A DNA stretch of 64,000 nt. It comes from Prochlorococcus sp. AG-402-K10 (lineage in GTDB: Bacteria; Cyanobacteriota; Cyanobacteriia; PCC-6307; Cyanobiaceae). The stretch lies in contig QCIF01000008.1 of the NCBI GenBank assembly GCA_003216835.1, positions 1-64,000 of the forward strand. Reading direction: 5' to 3'. Under the pieces are notes generated by a model that was not told the origin of the DNA, ran no database searches, and saw only the letters and a program-made list of their open reading frames with translations. Shown piece by piece: positions 31,154 through 39,306 of this stretch (position 1 is its first letter; every line of letters begins with the position of its first letter). The position numbers and the translations under genes are program-made.

Positions 31154-32899
31154 TTAGCTCTCTATTTTACTAGTTGCTAATTCTCTTTCCCAAAGATTTT
31201 TATATAGACCTTTTTGTTTAATTAAATCTTCATGGATACCCTCTTGAACTATTAAACCCTTATCCATTACTAGAACTCTGTCACATGTTGCGGCTACAGA
31301 TAATTGGTGACTGATCATTATTATGGTTTTAGTTCTATTTGCCCTCATTTCCTCAATTATTAAAGAGGCTGTTTTGTTATCAACACTAGCTAAAGCATCA
31401 TCTAGAACAACTACAGAAGAATCAACAAGTAATGCTCTACCTAGAGCAGTTCTTTGCCTTTGACCTCCACTTAATGTGATACCTCTTTCGCCTACTATAG
31501 TTCTAAAGCCTTTTGGGAAATTATCAATATCATCAATCAAACCAGCTTTTGATGCACTTTCTCTGACTAATTCCTTAGAGGCATTTGGTTCTCCAAAACT
31601 TAGATTTTCAGAAATTGTTGAAGTAAATAAAAAGGCTTCTTGAGGAACAATAGCTATATTCTTTCTTAAATCTCCTAATCTTATGTTCTTTATATCAATA
31701 TCATCTAAATATAATTGCGAGTTTGGTATTTCAATTGTTCTGCAAAGAGATTTAGCTAATGTCGTTTTTCCACAACCTACAGGCCCAACTATCGCAATAA
31801 GTTCTCCTGGGAAAATTTTAAAGTTCAAACCATTTAATGAATTAAATTTAGATCCTGGATATTTTATTGTTAAATTTTTTGCCTCTACAAAACCTTTTAT
31901 CTTTTTCTTTAAGATTTTTGTGCCCTTTTTATCTACTATATTAGGATTATTTTGGAATATTTCTTCTACACGATCTAAACTTACTTGACCAAGTTGAAAT
32001 GTATTTAATGTAAAGCCTAGAAGTGCAGTTGGGAATACCAGCCTTTCTACATATAATATAAGTGCTACTAATCCGCCAATTGATATAAACCCATTTTCTA
32101 ATTGATAAGTTCCTAAAGCTAATAATATTAATAATGAAATTGATGAAATGCCTTGTAAAAGTGGGAATAAAGTACTAGCAGTTCGTGAAAGTTTTATTGC
32201 TGAATTACGATAATTTGTATTATAAATATTAAATTCTTTTTTTTCTGCATTTTCTTGACCATAAATTTTAATTGCACTTATACCAGAAAGATCCTCTTGA
32301 ATTAAATCGCTTAGTTTAGATAATGATTCTTGCTGTGCTTTTCTTTGACTTACCATTCTTCCTCCAAATAGGCTTACTAGTCCAAGAATTATTGGGAAAA
32401 TCATTAAAGCAGATATAGTAAGTGGTTTATTAATTACAAACATTGAAGGTATTGTCAGAGAATAAGCAAGAACAATATTGCATAAACTTAATACTGTAAA
32501 ACCAAGTAACCTTCTTATATTTTCAATATCGCTTGTAGCTCTGCTAATAATATCGCCACTACCTTTTTTTTGAATCCATTCTGGATCTTGAATAAGTAAA
32601 TGATCGAAAAGTTTTTGTCTAAGATTTACTTCAACTTTTCTTCCTATTCCAAAAACTATCTGCCGTGAAAATAATCTAATTAGAGCCATGCATGTTGCAA
32701 GAAAAATTAGCCAAATTGATTTTTTAATTACGAAACTCGAAGAAAATACATTTTGCAATTGATCAATAATATTTTTTACTTCCAAGGGTATTAAAACACT
32801 TAAAATATTTACTATAAGAAGAGCTATTGCACCGTATAAAAATTCTTTTTTATATGGTTTAAGATATTTTTTTATTATTTTAAACTTTAAGGTTTTCAT
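31154..32899 (-). CDS. ABC half-transporter (membrane plus ATPase domains, MsbA/multidrug type)
   Basis: 581 residues. The N-terminal six-helix membrane domain (about 15-305) contains ISRATSDIENIRRLLGF; the ATPase domain (about 335-570) has Walker A GPVGCGKTTLAKSL, Q-loop VPQEAFLF, signature LSGGQRQRTALGRAL, Walker B VVVLDDALASVDN and H-loop ISHQLSV. Homodimers of this type export lipids or drugs; the substrate cannot be inferred. The Walker B Glu is replaced by Asp (LDDA), a recurrent substitution that can slow hydrolysis. Gap to msrA is 34 bases, so they may be co-transcribed. Confidence 0.92.
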   Translation of the reverse strand: MKTLKFKIIKKYLKPYKKEFLYGAIALLIVNILSVLIPLEVKNIIDQLQNVFSSSFVIKKSIWLIFLATCMALIRLFSRQIVFGIGRKVEVNLRQKLFDHLLIQDPEWIQKKGSGDIISRATSDIENIRRLLGFTVLSLCNIVLAYSLTIPSMFVINKPLTISALMIFPIILGLVSLFGGRMVSQRKAQQESLSKLSDLIQEDLSGISAIKIYGQENAEKKEFNIYNTNYRNSAIKLSRTASTLFPLLQGISSISLLILLALGTYQLENGFISIGGLVALILYVERLVFPTALLGFTLNTFQLGQVSLDRVEEIFQNNPNIVDKKGTKILKKKIKGFVEAKNLTIKYPGSKFNSLNGLNFKIFPGELIAIVGPVGCGKTTLAKSLCRTIEIPNSQLYLDDIDIKNIRLGDLRKNIAIVPQEAFLFTSTISENLSFGEPNASKELVRESASKAGLIDDIDNFPKGFRTIVGERGITLSGGQRQRTALGRALLVDSSVVVLDDALASVDNKTASLIIEEMRANRTKTIIMISHQLSVAATCDRVLVMDKGLIVQEGIHEDLIKQKGLYKNLWERELATSKIES

Positions 32900-32980
32900 G
32901 TAATTTTTCCCATATGATTAAGATAATGTTTCATTTTTAAATATGTGAGCTAGTTTTATAAATGATTTAGTATTTATTTT

Positions 32981-33277
32981 ATGAGTAACGATCAAACTCA
33001 TCCACTTCATGAAACAGATAAGAATATTATAGATTCTCTTATATCAAAGGAATATCCAGAAGATCTAGATTTTATAAATTTAGCTAGATTGATAAATCGA
33101 TATTCAAAATTCCCTGGTGAAATTGAAATCCAAACTGATATTCAAAAAATTCTTAAATTCTGGAAAATTTCTGAAAATGAACTGTTTTCTAAAACCAGAA
33201 TGCTTTGGTCAAATAACTTCCGCCCTTCTAATACTTCTAAAGAATTAGTTGGATCAGGATTCGATACTTCTAACTAG
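32981..33277 (+). CDS. DUF3288-family protein
   Basis: 98 residues, helical and acidic. QTHPLHETDKNIIDSLISKE, DFINLARLINRYSKFPGEIE and DIQKILKFWKISENELFSKTR fit the three-helix DUF3288 pattern (P-L-x-x-x-D, L-A-R-L-x-x-R-Y-x-x-F-P-G, D-L/I-x-x-x-L-x-x-W). Cyanobacteria-restricted, role unknown. It sits directly upstream of trpD on the same strand, 38 bases away. Confidence 0.8.
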   Translation: MSNDQTHPLHETDKNIIDSLISKEYPEDLDFINLARLINRYSKFPGEIEIQTDIQKILKFWKISENELFSKTRMLWSNNFRPSNTSKELVGSGFDTSN

Positions 33278-33315
33278 ATTTTATAATCATATTTTCACTC
33301 ATATAAATTAAATAT

Positions 33316-34359
33316 ATGTCTTTTAATAAAACAAATTCTGAAATCCTTAATCAATTAATTCAAGGACAAAACCTCGATGATTTTACGGCTAGGCTCTTAA
33401 TGAAAAGATGGCTTAATGATGAAATACTAGATGTTCAAACCGGAGCTTTTTTGACCGCATTAAGAGCAAAGGGCTCCACAGGAATAGAATTATCTTCTAT
33501 GGCAGTTGAACTTCTAAATGTTTGTAATTTGCCTGTGGCTAGACCAGAATTGTTTATGGTAGATACTTGTGGTACTGGAGGTGATGGAGCTAATACATTC
33601 AATATCTCCACTGCTGTAGCTTTTGTAGCATCATCCTGCGGTGTAAAAATAGCAAAACATGGTAATAAAAGTGCTAGTGGTAAAGTTGGTTCGGCCGACG
33701 TGTTATTAAATCTTGGAATAAATTTAAATTCTTCCTTAGACAAAGTTATATCTGCGATAGAAGAGATTGGAATTACCTTCTTATTCGCACCTGTTTGGCA
33801 TAAATCATTAATTAAATTAGCTCCTTTGAGAAAGGCACTTGGCATTAGAACTATTTTTAATCAACTTGGTCCTTTGGTTAATCCTTTAAGACCTAATGCT
33901 CAAGTCTTGGGAGTCGCATCTGAAGATCTTTTAGAACCAATGGCAGCGGCTCTTTGTAATATGGGAATGAATAGAGCAATAGTTGTCCACGGTTCTGGAG
34001 GTCTTGATGAGGCTTCACTTCAAGGGGATAATAAATTAGTATTTGTCGAGAACGGCAAATTAACTAATTCTAAACTTAATATTTCTGACTTTAACCTTGC
34101 AAATATTCCTAATAGTAAGCTTGTAGTTTCTGACAAGGAATCTAACGAGCAAATTTTAGAATCTGTTTTAAAGGGTTCTGGTCCATTAGCTCACAATTAT
34201 GTTGTTGCCTTAAACACAGCTTTAGTCTTATGGGTAGCTGGAGTAGAAGACAATATTAATGAAGGATTTAATCAAGCGTTATATTCAATAAAAGAAGCAA
34301 GTGCTTGGAAAAAATTTCTACTTTTAAGAAGTTTTCTTTCCCCAGATGACCCACAATAA
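33316..34359 (+). CDS. trpD: Anthranilate phosphoribosyltransferase
   Basis: Second step of tryptophan synthesis: anthranilate plus PRPP gives phosphoribosylanthranilate. 347 residues. [18 protein letters not shown] is the PRPP pyrophosphate-binding loop; [41 protein letters not shown] and [12 protein letters not shown] are the other family motifs. The trp genes here are dispersed rather than in an operon, typical of cyanobacteria; carA follows after 6 bases. Confidence 0.97.
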   Translation: MSFNKTNSEILNQLIQGQNLDDFTARLLMKRWLNDEILDVQTGAFLTALRAKGSTGIELSSMAVELLNVCNLPVARPELFMVDTCGTGGDGANTFNISTAVAFVASSCGVKIAKHGNKSASGKVGSADVLLNLGINLNSSLDKVISAIEEIGITFLFAPVWHKSLIKLAPLRKALGIRTIFNQLGPLVNPLRPNAQVLGVASEDLLEPMAAALCNMGMNRAIVVHGSGGLDEASLQGDNKLVFVENGKLTNSKLNISDFNLANIPNSKLVVSDKESNEQILESVLKGSGPLAHNYVVALNTALVLWVAGVEDNINEGFNQALYSIKEASAWKKFLLLRSFLSPDDPQ

Positions 34360-34365
34360 AATACT

Positions 34366-35505
34366 ATGAAAAATCCTCATAAGAAAAATGCTAAATTAGT
34401 TCTTAGTAACGGAATTACTTTTCCTGGTTTTTCTTTTGGTTCTACTGGAACAACTGTAGGAGAAATTGTTTTTAATACAGGAATGACAGGTTATCAGGAG
34501 GTGATAACTGATCCAAGTTACTTTGGTCAAATTCTTACATTTACTTATCCCGAAATTGGTAATACTGGAATCAATCCTGAGGATTCAGAATCGAGTATCA
34601 CAGTTAAAGGAATAATTGTACGTAATTATTCCTCAAATAATTCAAATTGGCGATCAACAAAAACTTTTAATCACTGGCTTATTGAACAAAATATTATTGG
34701 ACTTTATGGAATAGATACTAGAGCACTTGTTAAACTTTTAAGATCAAATGGTTCTATGAATGGACTTATTACATCAGAAGAAAAAGATATAAAAAGTTGT
34801 TTAAAGATAATTTCTGATACCCCTAAAATGGAAGGATTAAATTTATCAAAGGAAGTATCAACAAATAGAACTTATTCTTGGATAACTACAACAAAAACTG
34901 ATTTTGACGTAAGAAGAAATAATTCAAATGATTTAAATAAATTAAAAATAATAGCAATTGATTTTGGAATAAAGCAGTCAATTTTAAACAGACTTGTTTC
35001 TCATGGATGTGAAATTTTAGTTTTACCTTACACTTTTTCGTTTGAGGATATTTTAGCTTATAAACCTGATGGAATATTTTTCTCTAATGGCCCAGGAGAT
35101 CCCTCGACAGTTCTTGAAGGAATTAATTTAGCTAAATTACTTATTGATTACGGAAAGATTCCTATGTTTGGGATTTGTTTAGGTCATCAAATATTTGGAT
35201 TAGCATTAGGCGGTTCTACATATAAATTACCTTTTGGACATCGTGGTTTAAACCATCCTTGTGGTAAAAATAATAAAATCGAAATTACCAGCCAAAATCA
35301 TGGTTTTGCTATTGATCCTGATTCTTTGCCAAAAGACACAGTCAAAATAACTCATTTTAATCTAAACGATAATACAGTGGCTGGTTTGGAAGTAAATAAT
35401 AAACCAATTTTTAGTGTTCAATATCATCCTGAAGCAGGACCTGGTCCACATGACTCAGATTACTTATTTGATAAGTTTGTTTCTCTAATGTTAGAAAGAT
35501 GTTGA
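34366..35505 (+). CDS. carA: Carbamoyl-phosphate synthase small subunit
   Basis: Supplies ammonia from glutamine to carbamoyl phosphate for arginine and pyrimidine synthesis. 379 residues. The N-terminal domain includes FPGFSFGSTGTTVGEIVFNTGMTG-type start, GIDTRALVKLLRSNGSMNG; the C-terminal class I amidotransferase has FGICLGHQIFGLALGG with the nucleophile Cys, the oxyanion NGPGDPS and the catalytic VQYHPEAGPGPHDS. The large subunit CarB is not in the window. Gap to trpD is 6 bases. Confidence 0.97.
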   Translation: MKNPHKKNAKLVLSNGITFPGFSFGSTGTTVGEIVFNTGMTGYQEVITDPSYFGQILTFTYPEIGNTGINPEDSESSITVKGIIVRNYSSNNSNWRSTKTFNHWLIEQNIIGLYGIDTRALVKLLRSNGSMNGLITSEEKDIKSCLKIISDTPKMEGLNLSKEVSTNRTYSWITTTKTDFDVRRNNSNDLNKLKIIAIDFGIKQSILNRLVSHGCEILVLPYTFSFEDILAYKPDGIFFSNGPGDPSTVLEGINLAKLLIDYGKIPMFGICLGHQIFGLALGGSTYKLPFGHRGLNHPCGKNNKIEITSQNHGFAIDPDSLPKDTVKITHFNLNDNTVAGLEVNNKPIFSVQYHPEAGPGPHDSDYLFDKFVSLMLERC

Positions 35506-35569
35506 CATATTGTTTTCTTTTGATTTGATAATTACATTTGATAAATTATTTTTTTGGAGGGCCTAAGTC

Positions 35570-35941
35570 ATAGAAGAATTCCAAAAGCTAACTGTTTCTT
35601 TAAGAGGAAACATCGATGTAAAGACAAATATTATTGTTTTTACTTTTAAAGGTCAGCTTGATGCATTTTCTGAAAAACAATTTAAGAATTTTATAACTAA
35701 TAAACTTAGAAATGATTCAAAGGCCATGCCATTCGTAATTGATCTATCAAAAATTGATTTTCTAGACTCTAGTGGCTTAGGGGCTCTTGTTCAAACTTCT
35801 AAAGAATGTAAAAAACTTAAAGTAGGTTTTTGTGTAGTAGGAAATACTAGAGTTGCCCAAAGCATTAAGCTTGTTCGTTTAGGTGATTTTTTAAATTTAA
35901 AATCTAGCCTTGAAGAAGCATTACTTAATTTAAAAAGTTGA
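35570..35941 (+). CDS. STAS-domain protein (anti-sigma-factor-antagonist-like); probable ATA start
   Basis: Partner-switch signalling proteins of the SpoIIAA/RsbV type. The core FVIDLSKIDFLDSSGLGALV carries the conserved D-S-S-G-L/V with the usual phosphorylated Ser. The first canonical start (ATG at 35726) would cut off the first strands and leave only 71 residues. The frame is open upstream to an in-frame TAA at 35564-35566, and an ATA at 35570 stands 9 bases after a perfect GGAGG (35556-35560), giving a 123-residue, full-length STAS domain. The ATA start is inferred from this geometry. Confidence 0.8.
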   Translation: MEEFQKLTVSLRGNIDVKTNIIVFTFKGQLDAFSEKQFKNFITNKLRNDSKAMPFVIDLSKIDFLDSSGLGALVQTSKECKKLKVGFCVVGNTRVAQSIKLVRLGDFLNLKSSLEEALLNLKS

Positions 35942-36333
35942 ATTATTGGATTCAAAATCTTGTCCCATATGGTTCTCCAGAAGAAATTGGTGTCATACAA
36001 CTTGCTTGGCTGGGAGATTCAGTTTGGGAACTTCATCAAAGATTAAGGTATGTTCATTTTCCTTTGAAGTCAAAGGAACTGCATTTATCAGTGGTAAATG
36101 AAGTAAAAGCAAAAGCTCAATCAAAATCATTAAGTCAAATTGAACATTTATTAAATACTTTTGAAATTGATTTAATTAGAAGAGCCAGAAACAAAACTAA
36201 ACGATATCCTAAGTCAGCAGATCCCACTATATACTCAAGAGCAACTGGTTTCGAGACTCTTATTGGTTGGCTATTTCTAAAAGACCCAAAAAGGTTATCA
36301 AAATTTTTTGAATATCTAGAACAAAGAATCTAA
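35938..36333 (+). CDS. mrnC: Mini-ribonuclease III
   Basis: A catalytic RNase III domain without the dsRNA-binding domain, which matures 23S rRNA in Bacillus and perhaps in cyanobacteria. 131 residues from TTG, overlapping the STAS stop by 4 bases (TTGA). Motif QLAWLGDSVWELHQRL holds the catalytic acidic residues; RARNKTKRYPKSADPTIYSRATGFETLIGWLFLKD supplies the second half (with D/E in the active site). Because RNase III signature residues are present, activity is expected. The neighbouring rlmB also acts on 23S rRNA. Confidence 0.92.
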   Translation: MNYWIQNLVPYGSPEEIGVIQLAWLGDSVWELHQRLRYVHFPLKSKELHLSVVNEVKAKAQSKSLSQIEHLLNTFEIDLIRRARNKTKRYPKSADPTIYSRATGFETLIGWLFLKDPKRLSKFFEYLEQRI

Positions 36334-36340
36334 AGCATCA

Positions 36341-37375
36341 ATGAAAAATTACTCTAAAAAAGACTATTCAAAAAATAAAAGAAATAACTACAATAAAAGA
36401 TCAGAATCTAATAAGTTTTTGAGATCTTCAAATTCTTTAAATGAAACTAATTTCTCTTCTAAAAAAAATACTTTTGGGAGAAAACCAGTTAATAAAAAAA
36501 ATCAAACTAGTCAAATAAAGTCGAAGGATCCTAACTATAAAAATCACCCTTCTTCAATTAGTAAAAATGTTTCTTATAAATCTAATTCCGGTTTAACTGC
36601 TAAGAATTCTGATATAAATCTTCAACATGTTTTTAATAAAAAAAATTTTGATGATTGGATATGGGGAAAACATTCTGTTTCTGAAGCCTTAATTAGTGAG
36701 AGACCTATTAATAGAATTTGGTGCACATCAGAGATTATTTCTTCAGAGAAGTTTTATATATTACTTAAAGATTTAAAATCAAAAGGTGTTCTAATAGAAG
36801 AGGTCTCTTGGAATAGACTTTCTCAATTGACTTTTGGCGCATCACATCAAGGTGTCGCAATGCAATTAGCACATAAAAAATCCATATCTTTAAATAAATT
36901 AATTGATTTATCTAAAACTAATACCACCAATCCAATTATCGTCGCCTTAGATGGAATAACAGATCCACATAATTTAGGAGCGATCATAAGGTCAGCAGAA
37001 GCTTTTAATTGTAAAGGGATTATTCTTCCTCAAAGAAGATCTGCCGGATTAACTGGAACAGTTGCAAAAGTTGCAGCAGGTGCTTTGGAGCATATACCTG
37101 TAAGTAGAGTGGTTAATTTAAACAGATCACTAGAAGAACTTAAGAGAAACAATTTTCTTATTGTAGGATTATCCGGAGATAGTCAATTGCCCATTTCAAG
37201 TTTTAATGAAAAATCTCCTATTGTAGTAATCATAGGATCAGAAGATAAAGGTATTTCTTTACTTACCCAGAAAAAATGTGATTATCTTTTAAGAATTCCT
37301 CTTAAAGGTAAAACTTCCAGCTTAAATGCATCTGTTGCAGCAGCTATATCCTTATTTCACTTAACTAGTAATTAG
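36341..37375 (+). CDS. rlmB: 23S rRNA 2'-O-methyltransferase (RlmB/TrmH family, SpoU)
   Basis: 344 residues. The first 95 residues are a basic, Asn/Ser/Lys-rich, disordered extension. A small RNA-binding domain (IWGKHSVSEALI) follows, then the SPOUT knot with NPIIVALDGITDPHNLGAIIRSAEAF, PVSRVVNLNRSLEELK, IVVIIGSEDKGISLL and LRIPLKGKTSSLNASVAAAI, the three TrmH motifs. Methylates a ribose in 23S rRNA (G2251 in E. coli RlmB; the exact site here is assumed). The long N-terminal tail is longer than in E. coli RlmB and commonly seen in picocyanobacteria. Confidence 0.92.
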   Translation: MKNYSKKDYSKNKRNNYNKRSESNKFLRSSNSLNETNFSSKKNTFGRKPVNKKNQTSQIKSKDPNYKNHPSSISKNVSYKSNSGLTAKNSDINLQHVFNKKNFDDWIWGKHSVSEALISERPINRIWCTSEIISSEKFYILLKDLKSKGVLIEEVSWNRLSQLTFGASHQGVAMQLAHKKSISLNKLIDLSKTNTTNPIIVALDGITDPHNLGAIIRSAEAFNCKGIILPQRRSAGLTGTVAKVAAGALEHIPVSRVVNLNRSLEELKRNNFLIVGLSGDSQLPISSFNEKSPIVVIIGSEDKGISLLTQKKCDYLLRIPLKGKTSSLNASVAAAISLFHLTSN

Positions 37376-37524
37376 ATATCATTTATTAATTTATTATTAT
37401 TTAAAATATTAGTGGAATATTGTTGTTTCCATACATTTCCCGGATTATTAAATATTTATTGAACTTTTGCTAAGAAATTGTATAGAATTTAACAAGAATT
37501 AGAGGTCTTAAATGGCCAAGAACA

Positions 37525-37743
37525 TTGATTAGAAAACTTGGAAACAAACTTGGTTTAGCCTGGTGGGCTAAAATTGAATCAGATAAACCCATATCAACAT
37601 ATTGGTATGGTCCTTTTCTAACAAAAAGAAGCCTTAAACTAAATCTAGTTTCTTTTATTGGAGAGCTTTCAGATGAAGGTTCAATCAACATTAAACATAG
37701 TATTGTTAGATGTAAAAAGGAAGAACCGTTAACTATTTTTTAA
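37525..37743 (+). CDS. DUF1816-family protein
   Basis: 72 residues from TTG at 37525. LGNKLGLAWWAKIESDKPIS, TYWYGPFLTKRSLKLNLVSF, IGELSDEGSINIKHSIVRCK and EPLTIF follow the DUF1816 pattern (LAWW, YYxGPF, ELxxEGxxxI). A cyanobacterial family of unknown biochemical role. The frame continues 13 codons upstream (NLTRIRGLKWPRT) with no ATG, GTG or TTG; an ATT at 37498 is a conceivable start but lacks a visible Shine-Dalgarno. Confidence 0.78.
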   Translation: MIRKLGNKLGLAWWAKIESDKPISTYWYGPFLTKRSLKLNLVSFIGELSDEGSINIKHSIVRCKKEEPLTIF

Positions 37744-37773
37744 CCATTATATTTTCATAAAAAGCTTTTATAA

Positions 37774-39222
37774 ATGAACTTTAAGTTTATACGAAATGAA
37801 ATTATAAGTGGAAATGTCTCAGTAAAAGAATTAGTAAATGATTATTTTTCTAAAATTGCAGAAATAAATCCTAAAATCAATGCATATATATGTACAACAA
37901 AAGATATTGCACAGTCTCAAGCTGATAAAATTGATAAATTAATTCATAATAATGAACAGCTTCCTCCTCTAGCGGGTTTGCCAATAGCCATAAAGGATAA
38001 TATTTGCACACAAGGAGTCGTTACCTCTTGTTCAAGTAAAATGCTCCAGAATTTTGTTGCCCCATATGAATCTACAGCTTCAAGTAAATTATGGTCTTCA
38101 GGAGGTATTTGCTTAGGGAAAACAAATTTAGATGAATTTGCAATGGGGAGTTCTACAGAGACGTCAGTATTTGGAGTTACTTCAAATCCATGGGATATTA
38201 ATAGAGTCCCAGGTGGAAGTTCTGGTGGTAGCGCTGCTTCAGTTGCGGCAGGTTTGTGTGCCGCTGCTATAGGTTCTGATACTGGAGGGTCAATAAGACA
38301 ACCAGCATCTTTTTGTGGTGTTGTTGGACTTAAACCTACTTATGGTCGAATAAGTAGATGGGGACTTATTGCTTTTGCGAGTTCTTTAGACCAAATTGGC
38401 CCAATCACTAATACAGTTTCAGATGCTGCTGAAATTCTATATTCTATTTCTGGCAAAGATCCTTATGATTCAACATGTCTTGACAAGCCTGTTCCAAATT
38501 ATTTGGAAGATTTAAATAAATCTATCAAAGATTTAAAAATAGGAATTATTAAAGAATGTTTTGATCATCCCGGTCTCAATTCAGAAGTAAAAGAATCTGT
38601 TCTTTCCGGAGTTGAAAGATTTAGAAATTTAGGTGCTCAAATCATTGACATAGAATGTCCCAGATTTAATGATGGAATAGCTACTTATTATGTTATTGCA
38701 CCATGCGAAGCCTCTGCTAATTTAGCTAGATACGATGGAGTGAAATATGGTTATAGAGCTGATGGCGTATCAAACTTTTTGGATATGACTTCTAAGAGCA
38801 GAGCTAATGGTTTTGGAGATGAAGTACAAAGAAGGATTCTTATTGGAACTTATGCCTTATCAGCAGGTTATAGCGACGAATATTATAAGAAAGCTCAGAG
38901 AGTTAGGACGTTGATCAGAAAAGATTTTGATAATGCTTTTGAAAAAGTTGATATTCTATTAACACCTACATGTCCAACAACAGCATTTTTAAAAGGAGAT
39001 TTTCTAAACGATCCCCTTTCAATGTATTTATCAGATCTTTTAACTGTCCCTGCTAATTTAGCTGGACTCCCTGCAATTAGCATTCCATGTGGATTTGACA
39101 AAAAAGGTTTACCGATTGGTCTTCAATTAATAGGTAATGTTTTAGAAGAGCATAGAATTTTGAATGCTGCAAATATATTTGAAATTGATGCTCAAGTTAT
39201 TAAGAATAAGCCGTTTTACTGA
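37774..39222 (+). CDS. gatA: Glutamyl-tRNA(Gln) amidotransferase subunit A
   Basis: Converts misacylated Glu-tRNA(Gln) to Gln-tRNA(Gln) with ammonia from amide hydrolysis, in the GatCAB complex. 482 residues. The amidase signature includes [17 protein letters not shown] with the catalytic Lys, [21 protein letters not shown] and the cis-Ser in [17 protein letters not shown]. The C-terminus [21 protein letters not shown] is conserved. gatB and gatC lie elsewhere. Last gene but one of the 33.3-42.8 kb plus-strand run. Confidence 0.97.
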   Translation: MNFKFIRNEIISGNVSVKELVNDYFSKIAEINPKINAYICTTKDIAQSQADKIDKLIHNNEQLPPLAGLPIAIKDNICTQGVVTSCSSKMLQNFVAPYESTASSKLWSSGGICLGKTNLDEFAMGSSTETSVFGVTSNPWDINRVPGGSSGGSAASVAAGLCAAAIGSDTGGSIRQPASFCGVVGLKPTYGRISRWGLIAFASSLDQIGPITNTVSDAAEILYSISGKDPYDSTCLDKPVPNYLEDLNKSIKDLKIGIIKECFDHPGLNSEVKESVLSGVERFRNLGAQIIDIECPRFNDGIATYYVIAPCEASANLARYDGVKYGYRADGVSNFLDMTSKSRANGFGDEVQRRILIGTYALSAGYSDEYYKKAQRVRTLIRKDFDNAFEKVDILLTPTCPTTAFLKGDFLNDPLSMYLSDLLTVPANLAGLPAISIPCGFDKKGLPIGLQLIGNVLEEHRILNAANIFEIDAQVIKNKPFY

Positions 39223-39306
39223 ATTTGTATTAAAAATTAATTTGTATCGCTAAAATATAGATCTTTTAAAAATATTCTTTATCTTATATATATGAATTAA
39301 TTAATT

